64,000 nt of DNA from Streptosporangiaceae bacterium (GTDB taxonomy: Bacteria; Actinomycetota; Actinomycetes; Streptosporangiales; Streptosporangiaceae): positions 30,659 to 94,658 of the forward strand of contig JAICWX010000001.1 in NCBI GenBank assembly GCA_025934635.1, read 5' to 3'. Both the position numbers and the translations under genes were made by a program. Every line of letters starts with the position of its first letter. The first letter of the stretch is position 1. Below, piece by piece: positions 31,045 through 38,669 of the stretch. The notes under the pieces were generated by a model. The model was given only the letters and a program-made list of their open reading frames with translations. It had not been told where the DNA came from and did no database searches.

Positions 31045-33069
31045 GTGCAGATCTCCTTCAGCGTCCTGGGGCCGATGACGGCCGAGCTCCGCACGGCCGA
31101 GACCGACGCCCATCCGGTCGAGCTCGACGCCGGCCCGTTCAAGCAGCGCCTGCTGCTCGCGCTGCTGCTCTGCCGGTGCAACAGCGTGGTGCTGGTCGAG
31201 CAGCTGATCGACACCCTGTGGTGGGACGGCCCGCCCCGCACGGCGCACAAGAACATCCAGGTGTACATCTCCCACCTGCGCAAGCTCCTCACCGCGGACG
31301 GCCGGCCCAGCCGGCTGCGGTACCGGCCGCCCGGTTACCAGCTGGTGCTGGCCCCGGCCGAGGTCGACGCGCTGCGGTTCGAGGACCTGTCCCGGGCGGG
31401 CCGCCTGGCGCTGCGCCGCGGCGACGCGCGCACCGCGGCGGAATCCATGCGGCAGGCGCTCGGCCTGTGGCGCGGTCCCGCCCTGGCCGACCTGCAGCTG
31501 TCGCCCGCGCTGCGCGAGGAGGCGACGCGGCTCGACGACCGCAGGCTCTCCGTCTACGAGGACTGGTTCGAGGCGGAGCTGCTGCTGGGCAACCACGCCG
31601 AGGTGCTCGAGCAGATCGAGGGCGTGGTACGCGCGCACCCGCTGCGGGAACGGCTGCGCAGCCACCAGCTGACCGCGCTGTACCGCGGCGGCCGCCAGGC
31701 CGAAGCGCTGGCCGAGTACGACAACCACCGGCAGCTGCTGGCGGCCGAGCTCGGCCTGGACCCCAGCCCGGCCCTGCGGCGGCTCTACCAGAACATCTTG
31801 TCCGGGCACCCGACCCTGAACGCCCCGCCGCCCGCTGGTGTGACGGGCGGCGGGGTCCCGGGGGCCGGATCGCCTGCGGGCGCTGGGCTGGCGGGGTCCG
31901 TGCCGCTGGCGGTCTCGTCCGCCGCGCTGTCGCCTGACACGGCCGATCCCGAGGTCGTCGCGCATGCCGCGGGGGTGCCCCCGGCTCCGCCGCGGCGGTC
32001 GGGGCTGCCCCGGGCGGCCGGCGACTTCACCGGTCGGCAGGGTGTGCTCGGCGAGATCCTGGCCTACTTCGGCCAGCCGCCGGGCGCGGGCGATGGTGCC
32101 GGTGCCGGTGCCGGCTCCGGTGCCGGCTCCGGCTCCGGCGAGCGCCGGGACAGCGACGCAGGCCACCTGCGACGCTTCGCCGCCATCGTCGGGCCGCCCG
32201 GGTCGGGCACGAGCACGCTCGCCCTGCAGGCCGCGCACGCCCTGGCCCCGCGGTTCCGTGACGGCCCGGTCCTGCTGCCGCTGCGGGACGAGAAAGGCGC
32301 CCCGCGGCCGCCCGCCGAGCTGGTCGACGACCTGCTCGGCCGCCTCGACCCGCGCCCGGCCCCGGCCCGCGACCGGAGCACCCTGCTCCGGAGCCGCCTG
32401 GCCGACCGGCAGCTGCTGCTGATCCTGGACGGGGCGGCGGACGAGGCCCAGGTCCGGCCGCTGCTGCCGGGGGCCGGCGACTGCTCGGTGATCCTCACCA
32501 GCTGCCGCCGCCTGGGCGGCCTGGACGGAGTCCGGCGCTTCCTGCCCGGCATGTTCACCGAGGACGAGGCACTGGAGCTGCTGGGCGCCCTGATCGGCCC
32601 GGACCGGGTGACGCGGGCCCGGCCCGCGGCGCTGCGGATCGTCCGGGCCTGCGGCCTGCTGCCGCTGGCCGTGCGCATCGCCGGAGCCCGGCTGGCCAGC
32701 CTCGACCACCTGCCGCTTGACCGGTTCGCCGACCGGCTCGAGGACGCCGACCGGCTGCTCGACGAGCTGGCCGTCGGTGACCTCTCCGTCTGCGACCGCT
32801 TCGACCGGTACCTGCACGGGCTCGAGGCAGCCGAGCGGCTGGCCCTGATGCAGGTCGCGGTGGCCTGGGGACCGCCCTCGCGCGGGCCGAACGAGATGGA
32901 GCAGCTGCTCGAGCGGCTCGTCGGCGTGCACGCCCTCACCATCACCGACCGGGAGTTCCGCGCCGCGGCCAGCCCGGTGCCGTTCGCGATGCCGGCCCCG
33001 CTGTGGGTCTACGCGCAGCGCCTGCTGGCCACCGCCGTCGGCGATGGCCCGGCCCTGATGCGGACCTAG
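31045..33069 (+). CDS. SARP/AfsR-type regulator with NB-ARC domain and altered P-loop
   Basis: A 674-residue regulator. The OmpR-like DNA-binding domain covers about 1-100 (FSVLGPM; NIQVYISHLRKLL; YRPPGYQLVL). The bacterial transcriptional activator domain follows to about 250 (ALGLWRGPALADL; HPLRERLRSHQLTALYRGGRQ). A Gly/Ala-rich linker leads to an NTPase domain. Walker A reads VGPPGSGTSTLAL, with Thr where Lys is required, so ATP binding may be weak or lost; LLLILDGAAD is a Walker B remnant. The start is GTG at 31045, 11 bp after the KAS III-like stop. It probably activates the RiPP genes. Confidence 0.9.
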   Translation: MQISFSVLGPMTAELRTAETDAHPVELDAGPFKQRLLLALLLCRCNSVVLVEQLIDTLWWDGPPRTAHKNIQVYISHLRKLLTADGRPSRLRYRPPGYQLVLAPAEVDALRFEDLSRAGRLALRRGDARTAAESMRQALGLWRGPALADLQLSPALREEATRLDDRRLSVYEDWFEAELLLGNHAEVLEQIEGVVRAHPLRERLRSHQLTALYRGGRQAEALAEYDNHRQLLAAELGLDPSPALRRLYQNILSGHPTLNAPPPAGVTGGGVPGAGSPAGAGLAGSVPLAVSSAALSPDTADPEVVAHAAGVPPAPPRRSGLPRAAGDFTGRQGVLGEILAYFGQPPGAGDGAGAGAGSGAGSGSGERRDSDAGHLRRFAAIVGPPGSGTSTLALQAAHALAPRFRDGPVLLPLRDEKGAPRPPAELVDDLLGRLDPRPAPARDRSTLLRSRLADRQLLLILDGAADEAQVRPLLPGAGDCSVILTSCRRLGGLDGVRRFLPGMFTEDEALELLGALIGPDRVTRARPAALRIVRACGLLPLAVRIAGARLASLDHLPLDRFADRLEDADRLLDELAVGDLSVCDRFDRYLHGLEAAERLALMQVAVAWGPPSRGPNEMEQLLERLVGVHALTITDREFRAAASPVPFAMPAPLWVYAQRLLATAVGDGPALMRT

Positions 33070-33071
33070 CC

Positions 33072-36000
33072 GTGCCCGGCTCCGGCGCGGGGGCGCGGCG
33101 CCCCGGCCCCGGCCCCGGCGCGGGGGCGCGGCGGGTCGGCCCCGGCCCCGGCCGGTACGCGTGCGCGGACGTGGCCCTGCTGCGGGCGGCGCTGGCGCCC
33201 CGGCCGCCGCCGCCGGATCGCGACCCGCGCGAGCCGGAGGATCCGGCCCGGCTGCGCGATGCGATCCGGGTTTTCGGTGACGATCCGGCCCTGGCCGCCG
33301 CCCTCGAGCTGGCGTCGGCCGGCCTGGCCCGCGCGGTCGCCCGGCCGTGGCCGCAGAACGCCGCCTGCTCGCCGCGCGACCGGCGCCGGCTGACCCTGGC
33401 CCTGACCGGCTACCTGCTGCGCCTGCGGCACCGCGCGACGCCGTTCGGCCTGTTCGCCGGCACCGCGCTGATCCCGGTAGCGCCAGCCGCCGTCGTGGCG
33501 GGCGGGGCCACCGGGAGCCCGGTCCCCGGTGGCGGCCTCGGCGGCCGGCCCGACGTGTTCGTGCGCCCGTCGCCGCGCTGGCTGGCCGGGCTGGTGACGG
33601 AGCTCGAGGCCGACCCCGCCCTGCCCGGGCAGGCCCCTCGGATCCGGATCGCGGCGGCCCCGTCCCTGCGCCCGGCCGGTGCCTGGTACGTGCTGGCCAG
33701 CCGGGAGAGCGGCGAACCGGGGCAGTGGCCCGCGGACGCGGCGGTACGCCGGTCGCCTCTCCTCGACGCCGTGCTGGCCCTGGCCGGACCGGACGGGACT
33801 GGCTACCAGGCCCTGCTCGACCTCCTCGACACGGCCGCCCCCGCCGTCGGCCGGGATCAGCTGGCGCGTTACCTCAGCCGCCTGCTCACCACCCGCCTGC
33901 TGGTCAGCGACCTGCTCCCGGCCCCCGGGGCCCCGGATCCCCTCGGCCACCTGGCCGCCCGGCTCGACGGCCACCCGGTCGCCACCCGGTTGCAGGCCAT
34001 CCGCGCGGACCTGCACCAGGCGTCCCCGCCCGCAGCCGGGGAACTACGGAGGCGGCGGGCCACACTGCGGGAGGTCCACCCGCGCGACGCGGACCTGGTC
34101 GCCGATACCCTGCTCGGCACCGACCTGCAGCTGCCCCGGCTGGTGGCCCGCGAGGCCGAGCACGCCGCGTCGGTAGCCTGGGCCTGCGCCCCGCCCCGCC
34201 CCCGCCGTCCGCTCGCGGGGCTGCACCACGCGATGCTGGACCGCTACGGCTCCGACTGTCCCGTCCCCCTGTCCGAGCTGCTCGACCTGACCGAATCCCT
34301 GGGCCTGCACTCGGCCGGAAACCTGCCCCCCTGCGCGGGTCGGGATCCCGTTGCCGGCCCCGCTCCCTCCGCCGCCCCCGCTCCCTCCGCCACCCCACCT
34401 CCCTCCGCCGCTCCCGTCCCCTTCGCGAGCGCGGCCCCCTCCGCCGACCCGGCTGAGGCCGGCCGTGACCGGATGCTGACTGGCCTGGCCCTGGACGCGC
34501 TCACCGCCGGCCACGCCGAGCTGCTCCTCGACCGCCCGCTCCGGCACCGCCTCAGCATGCTGTCCGGCCCGGCCGGCCTCCCACCGCCCGTGGACGTGTT
34601 CGCCGAGATCGTCACGTCCTCGGCGCAGGCCCTGGACCGCGGCGATTTCCTGATCGTCCTCGGCTCACCCGGCTATCCCGCCCCGGCCGGGGCCACGGCC
34701 GGGCGGCTAGCCGCCCGGCTCGGCGTCGATGCGGCGCGGCTGGCCGCCCCGGCCGACGGGGAAGGCGTCGGCCCGGTCGACGTGGAGCTGGTGTTCCGGC
34801 CCCCGGATCCCGCGGCGGCGAACCTGGTGGCCGAGACCGGCTGGACGGAATTCCGGATCGACCTGACCCGGTCCGCGCGCTCCAGCCGGGACATTATCGT
34901 GGCCGACCTGGCGGTCGTCGCCACCCCGGAGCGGCTGCGGCTGCGCTCGGAGCGGCTCGGCCGGGACGTCCGCCCGATTAGCTTCTCCACCTTGAACCCG
35001 CAGCGCGCGGGCCCGGTCGCCGCGCTCCTGCTCGCCCTGGGCGCTGACGGCGCGGTGCCGTGGCGGGCCTGGGACTGGGGGACCGCCCGTGCGCTGCCCT
35101 GGCTGCCCCGGGTCAGGACCGGCCGGGCCATCCTGGCCCCGGCTCGCTGGGCGCTCCCGTCCGGCCTGCTGCAGCTCGCCGGGGCGGATACCGGCCGCCA
35201 GTGGCGCGATGGCCTGCTGCGCTGGCGGGACGCGCATGAGGTCCCGGATGTCGTCATGGCCGGCGCCCGGGACCAGCGCCTGCCGCTCGATCTGGAGGAT
35301 CCGGTGCACGCGGAGCTGCTGCGCCGCGAATGCCGGGACCGCGGCGTGACGACGGTGACCGAGCCTCCGGGCGGCCTGGCCGCGTGGCGCTCCGCAGGCT
35401 GGCCCGCGGGCCCCGGCGGCCCGCACACCGCCGAACTCGTCCTCTCCCTGCACCCCGTCCCCCGCGGCGGCCGCTCCCCGCATCCCTCCCCGCGCGGCGA
35501 CCACGAGGTCGGTGTGCCACCGGGTACCAAAGAACGTAACCGGGGGCACACCGACTCGCGCGACCAGGGGTCCGTCGGCGCGTGCGACCGAGGGGCCGTC
35601 GGCGCGTGCGACCAAGGGGCTGCCGACTTGCGCGACCGGGGGTCCGCGGGCTCGCGCGGGGCGTGGACGGGTGCCTCCGACGGCGAGGCCGCCGCGTTCC
35701 TCCCGGGCGGGCCCTGGCTCTGCGCGGGCCTGGCGGTACCCGAGGTGCTGCAGGACGGCGTGCTGGCCGAGCTAGCCGACGAGGCCCTGCAGGCAGCGAC
35801 CGGACAGGCGGAAGTGGATCGCTGGTTCTTCGTCCGGGCGGCCGACCCGGCCGGGGTGCCACAGCTTCGGCTGCGCTTTCACGGCCAGGCCGACGGCCTG
35901 AACCGGGCGCTGCTCCCGGCCCTGCACGCCTGGACCGGGCGGCTGCGAGCCGCCGGGCTGCTCAGGGAATTCTCCCTGCTGAGCTACTGGCCGGAACGGC

Positions 36001-36527
36001 ACCGGTACGGAGACGGCGCCTGCCTGGCGGCGGCCGAGCGTTTCTTTCACTGCGACTCCCGGCTCAGCCTGGGACTACTCGGCTCGGGCGGGGCCGCACC
36101 GGAACAGCTGGCGGCCCCCGGCGTGCTGCGCATCCTGGCGGTCATGCTGGGATCACGCCGCGCGGTCCGCGCGCTGCCGCGACCGCGGCTGTCGGCACCG
36201 GAACGGCGACGGCGGGCCGGCCTGGCCCCGGAACACGGCTGGCTGGACCACGGCCACCCGGACCACGGCCACCTACAACACGGCCGCCCGGAACGCGATC
36301 AGCCCCCTGTAACCGTGTACCCGCACGGACAGGGGGCCCGATCGGCGTGGCCGGAGTGGCACGTGGCGCTCGCGGCCTACCGGTCGCAGCTGGACGACGC
36401 GGGGAGGGACCCCGTTCCGGTCGCCTGGTCACTGGTCCATATGCACTGCAACCGCCTCGCAGGCCCGAGCCGCGCGACGGAACGTATTGCCGTCGCGCTG
36501 GCTCGTGACCTGGCTGCGACGCGGTGA
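33072..36527 (+). CDS. Full-length class I lantibiotic dehydratase (LanB-like)
   Basis: A 1151-residue enzyme that would dehydrate Ser/Thr of a precursor through glutamylation (N-terminal about 800 residues, with RLRHRATPFGLFAGTALIPV and FSTLNPQRAGPVAALLLALG) and elimination (C-terminal thiopeptide-type domain, WFFVRAADPAGVPQLRLRFHG and PVAWSLVHMHCNRL). Both domains are in one chain, unlike split thiopeptide enzymes. Oddities are a Gly/Pro/Arg-rich N-terminus, a PSAAPAPSATPPPS-type insert near residue 435, an 8-residue tandem repeat between the domains, and a His/Asp-rich run near the end. GTG at 33072 lies 2 bp after the SARP stop. The nearest YcaO-linked peptide is 5 kb away. Confidence 0.88.
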   Translation: MPGSGAGARRPGPGPGAGARRVGPGPGRYACADVALLRAALAPRPPPPDRDPREPEDPARLRDAIRVFGDDPALAAALELASAGLARAVARPWPQNAACSPRDRRRLTLALTGYLLRLRHRATPFGLFAGTALIPVAPAAVVAGGATGSPVPGGGLGGRPDVFVRPSPRWLAGLVTELEADPALPGQAPRIRIAAAPSLRPAGAWYVLASRESGEPGQWPADAAVRRSPLLDAVLALAGPDGTGYQALLDLLDTAAPAVGRDQLARYLSRLLTTRLLVSDLLPAPGAPDPLGHLAARLDGHPVATRLQAIRADLHQASPPAAGELRRRRATLREVHPRDADLVADTLLGTDLQLPRLVAREAEHAASVAWACAPPRPRRPLAGLHHAMLDRYGSDCPVPLSELLDLTESLGLHSAGNLPPCAGRDPVAGPAPSAAPAPSATPPPSAAPVPFASAAPSADPAEAGRDRMLTGLALDALTAGHAELLLDRPLRHRLSMLSGPAGLPPPVDVFAEIVTSSAQALDRGDFLIVLGSPGYPAPAGATAGRLAARLGVDAARLAAPADGEGVGPVDVELVFRPPDPAAANLVAETGWTEFRIDLTRSARSSRDIIVADLAVVATPERLRLRSERLGRDVRPISFSTLNPQRAGPVAALLLALGADGAVPWRAWDWGTARALPWLPRVRTGRAILAPARWALPSGLLQLAGADTGRQWRDGLLRWRDAHEVPDVVMAGARDQRLPLDLEDPVHAELLRRECRDRGVTTVTEPPGGLAAWRSAGWPAGPGGPHTAELVLSLHPVPRGGRSPHPSPRGDHEVGVPPGTKERNRGHTDSRDQGSVGACDRGAVGACDQGAADLRDRGSAGSRGAWTGASDGEAAAFLPGGPWLCAGLAVPEVLQDGVLAELADEALQAATGQAEVDRWFFVRAADPAGVPQLRLRFHGQADGLNRALLPALHAWTGRLRAAGLLREFSLLSYWPERHRYGDGACLAAAERFFHCDSRLSLGLLGSGGAAPEQLAAPGVLRILAVMLGSRRAVRALPRPRLSAPERRRRAGLAPEHGWLDHGHPDHGHLQHGRPERDQPPVTVYPHGQGARSAWPEWHVALAAYRSQLDDAGRDPVPVAWSLVHMHCNRLAGPSRATERIAVALARDLAATR
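35557..35652 (+). repeat. 24 bp tandem repeat in the lantibiotic dehydratase gene
   Basis: Four copies begin with GCGACC at 35560, 35584, 35608 and 35632, exactly 24 bp apart. They encode eight-residue units such as RDQGSVGA, CDRGAVGA and CDQGAADL. The repeat forms the linker between the glutamylation and elimination domains and keeps the reading frame. Confidence 0.8.
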
Positions 36528-36556
36528 CCAGCAGGTCGGCCGCGGCCCGATGCGGT

Positions 36557-36766
36557 TTAGTAGTAGGCCGGGGTGGCGCCGTGCGCCTCGACCTCACGGG
36601 TGAACAGGCCCTGGGCGGCCAGTTCGCGGACCTTCTCCACGTGGTGGGCCTCGAGGCCGTATTCCTTGGCCACGGCGGACGGGTTCGACAGGAACTCGTT
36701 GGCGAAGGCGTCGTCGGTGATCGCGCGCTGGATGAGCTCCCGAAGGCGGGGACCTGAGCTAGCCAT
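36557..36766 (-). CDS. Candidate RiPP precursor with NHLP-like leader and Tyr-Tyr C-terminus
   Basis: A 69-residue peptide. The helical first part (LRELIQRAITDDAFANEFL, NPSAVAKEYGLEAHHVEKV) has the layout of nitrile-hydratase-type leader peptides and of Franean1_4349-like putative RiPPs, in which '...DxxFxxxLLxNPxxxxxxYGL' is common. The tail REVEAHGATPAYY would be the core. It carries one Thr and two Tyr and no Ser or Cys, so it suits radical SAM chemistry better than LanB or YcaO. A perfect AGGAGG lies 6 bases before the ATG. It converges on the dehydratase gene 29 bp away. An unusual repeat array lies upstream. Confidence 0.75.
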   Translation of the reverse strand: MASSGPRLRELIQRAITDDAFANEFLSNPSAVAKEYGLEAHHVEKVRELAAQGLFTREVEAHGATPAYY

Positions 36767-36912
36767 TGCATCCTCCTGCTTGTGTGACCTGCGGTTTCCC
36801 TTGTGGTTTCCCGCGTCTGGCTGACAAGTTCAATGGTGGCCGGATCGGGCCGCGCATAGATCGGCCGAGCTGGCCTATTTGTCGGCGGGGAGTGGCTGAT
36901 GCGGACGGCCTC

Positions 36913-37008
36913 CACCGCGTATGCCAGCCGGCCCGATCGCCTATGCCAGCCGCCCCGATGGCGTATCCGCCACCCTCGATGGCGTAGCCCGCGCGCTGCG
37001 ATGGCGTA
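36913..37008. promoter_or_regulatory. Phased direct-repeat array upstream of the Tyr-Tyr peptide gene
   Basis: Five related units begin at 36913, 36935, 36957, 36978 and 37000, spaced 22, 22, 21 and 22 bp. The last three share GATGGCGTA exactly. The first two are GC-rich variants sharing TATGCCAGCCG. A weaker sixth unit may start at 36891. The period is two helical turns and not a multiple of three, so it is regulatory rather than coding. It fits cooperative binding of a SARP-like activator on one DNA face. Confidence 0.6.
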
Positions 37009-37294
37009 CGGGGCATGGCTGAGGACGTGGCTCTTCCGGACTAAAGGGCTGGCTGAGGCGTCTCCTGCAAGCCCTTCAGCCGTCCCTGATGGAAATGGTG
37101 CGCAAGGGGCGGGTTAATGGTGGCGTCCCGGTCATGCCGGTACGACGATAGGACCGGTTAATGATCTGCTGGGGCCCGTTTCATGATCTACGGGCATGCT
37201 CTAGTGGTACACAGCCAGATTGCTGACCACAGCACCCCCATCCGCGCCACGATCCCCGTCCGTCACTCGTCTAGGCCATGTGGAGCCTGCTGGC

Positions 37295-37354
37295 AACGAC
37301 ATCGATGGGGCATCGATGTCGTTGCAGCAGCATGAATGCTCCATCGATGCCGTT
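37295..37354. repeat. 60 bp structured dispersed repeat, copy A
   Basis: A perfect 13 bp inverted repeat (37295-37307 with 37311-37323, 3-base loop) is followed by a second, near-perfect copy of its right arm (37342-37354). A second copy of the whole element lies at 54481-54540; 52 of 60 bases agree by hand alignment. No gene overlaps it. Confidence 0.8.
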
Positions 37355-37480
37355 AATCGCGCTACCTGAGGCCGCGCCGGCGAGCCACCAGAAACAACAT
37401 GAGCATCACTCACGCCACAGGTATCACACGCCCGCATGGGGCCCGGCACTCAGCGCCGACGAGCCGTACCCCGGGGCTGA

Positions 37481-37696
37481 TCAGGCGATCTGCGGGAAAT
37501 GCCGGTCGAGGCGCAGGAAGAGCTCCGTCCCGGCCTCCATGAACAGCTGCGCGAGCTCGCGGTGAACCGGCTGGCGATGCTCGCTCCACCCCGGATCGGC
37601 CCGGGAGACGCACGCCACCCGGTACGCCTCCTCGCTCCCCTCGAACAGCACGCTCTTCAGCACGGCCAGCTCCGCCGTGGTGAGCGGTCCGTACAT
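37481..37696 (-). CDS. Small hypothetical protein
   Basis: A 71-residue, probably helical, soluble protein (YGPLTTAELAVLKSVLFEG; HRELAQLFMEAGTELFLRLDRHF). Codon choice matches its neighbours. ATG at 37696 has GAGG close upstream, while a longer in-frame start at 37771 has no better site. It lies alone between the repeat region and the two-component system. No family recognised. Confidence 0.55.
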   Translation of the reverse strand: MYGPLTTAELAVLKSVLFEGSEEAYRVACVSRADPGWSEHRQPVHRELAQLFMEAGTELFLRLDRHFPQIA

Positions 37697-37820
37697 GTGC
37701 CTCACCGCCTTCCCCGGATATGGGGTCAGTACGGTCCTAACACCCCCTGATCGGCCCGACCTCGCGCTCACCTATAGCCCAGCCGCCGGTCGCCTGGCCA
37801 CTCCAGCTCATGATCACGTC

Positions 37821-37865
37821 ATCGTGTCTCCTTACCCCCGGGAAAGGGGGGTAAGGAGACACGAT
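37821..37865. terminator. 19 bp perfect hairpin after the two-component operon
   Basis: Arms 37821-37839 and 37847-37865 pair perfectly around a 7-base loop. It follows the response-regulator stop (minus strand) by about 130 bases. No T-tract is present. TCATGATCACGT next to it is also found in the outer arm of the hairpin at 862-913, which suggests the same type of termination signal. Confidence 0.65.
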
Positions 37866-37993
37866 CGTGCCGACCGGGACCGGGCTGGTGCGCAGGTGAA
37901 CAACGAGCCGGCTGGGGCCGTGTGAGGGCGCCGCAAGGCTTAAGGGAGTCCGCCGGCGGCGGAGCCGCCGTACGGTGCCCGGCTACCCAGGTC

Positions 37994-38608
37994 TCAGGGG
38001 AGCCAGCCGGCGTCATAGGCGGTCTTGATCGCGTCGACCCGGTTGCGCGCGTTCAGCTTGGTCACGATGGTGGTCAGGTAATTGCGCACCGTGCCGACCG
38101 AAAGATGCAGCGCCGCCGCGATCTCGGCCGGCTCGGAGCCCTCGGCGGCGAGCCGGAGCACCTCGTGCTCGCGCGGCGACAGCGGATTCTGGCCGCCCTC
38201 CCACACCGCCACGGCCAGCTGCGGGTCGATGACCCGGCTGCCGGCCGCGACCCGGCGGATCGCGGCGGTCAGCTGCTCGGGCGGCGCGTCCTTGAGGATG
38301 TACCCGGAGACGTGGGCGGCCAGCGCCCGGCGCAGCGTCCCGGCCCGGGCCAGGTTGGTGACGATCAGGGTGCGGCACGACGGCAGCTCGGCGTGCAGCT
38401 GCTCGGCGGCCGACAGGCCGTCGAGTCCGGGCAGGTCGATATCGATGATGGCGACGTCGGGCTGGCAGGCCAGCGCCCTCGGGACGATATCGGTGCCGTT
38501 CTCGACCGCCGCCACGACCTTGAGGTCGGGCTCCAGTTCGATGAGGGCGACGAACGCGCCGCGCACCATGGCGACGTCTTCAGCCAGCAGAATTCTCAGT
38601 GTGAGCAA
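37994..38608 (-). CDS. NarL/LuxR-family response regulator
   Basis: A 204-residue two-component regulator. The receiver domain starts LTLRILLAEDVAMVRGA, and the phospho-acceptor Asp is in VAIIDIDLPGLDG. The output helix-turn-helix is LSPREHEVLRLAAEGSEPAEIAAAL then GTVRNYLTTIVTKL. TTG at 38608 gives the standard N-terminus and has GGAG 7 bases upstream; GTG at 38644 is an alternative that adds 12 residues. The cognate kinase is immediately upstream on the same strand. Its targets likely include the adjacent SARP or RiPP genes. Confidence 0.9.
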   Translation of the reverse strand: MLTLRILLAEDVAMVRGAFVALIELEPDLKVVAAVENGTDIVPRALACQPDVAIIDIDLPGLDGLSAAEQLHAELPSCRTLIVTNLARAGTLRRALAAHVSGYILKDAPPEQLTAAIRRVAAGSRVIDPQLAVAVWEGGQNPLSPREHEVLRLAAEGSEPAEIAAALHLSVGTVRNYLTTIVTKLNARNRVDAIKTAYDAGWLP

Positions 38609-38669
38609 GCCCGCTCCAAAACCCGATCCCAACTCCGGTAACACCTGTTATCCCACGCGGCCTCGCGGG

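Larger units (their letters stand above)
36767..37480. other. 714 bp region without a convincing gene
   Basis: This stretch holds the promoter side of the Tyr-Tyr peptide gene, a 22 bp-period array (36913-37008) and one copy of a 60 bp dispersed repeat (37295-37354). A short minus-strand frame at 37201-37449 has no ribosome binding site and its middle is made of the repeat, so I do not call it. Several short motifs such as GGTTAATG (twice, near 37112 and 37156) are seen without clear meaning. Confidence 0.6.

Noticed and set aside
35557..35652. Frameshift or assembly artefact in the LanB gene
   Set aside because: The 24 bp period keeps the frame through all copies and the downstream elimination domain is intact.
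36913..37008. CRISPR-like repeat array
   Set aside because: Units touch each other with no spacers of constant length, repeats are short and imperfect and no cas gene is present; a regulatory array fits better.
37201..37449. Possible 82-residue minus-strand protein
   Set aside because: No ribosome binding site, and its central segment is merely the translation of the dispersed 60 bp repeat. A similar segment appears in a frame at 54375-54635 for the same reason.
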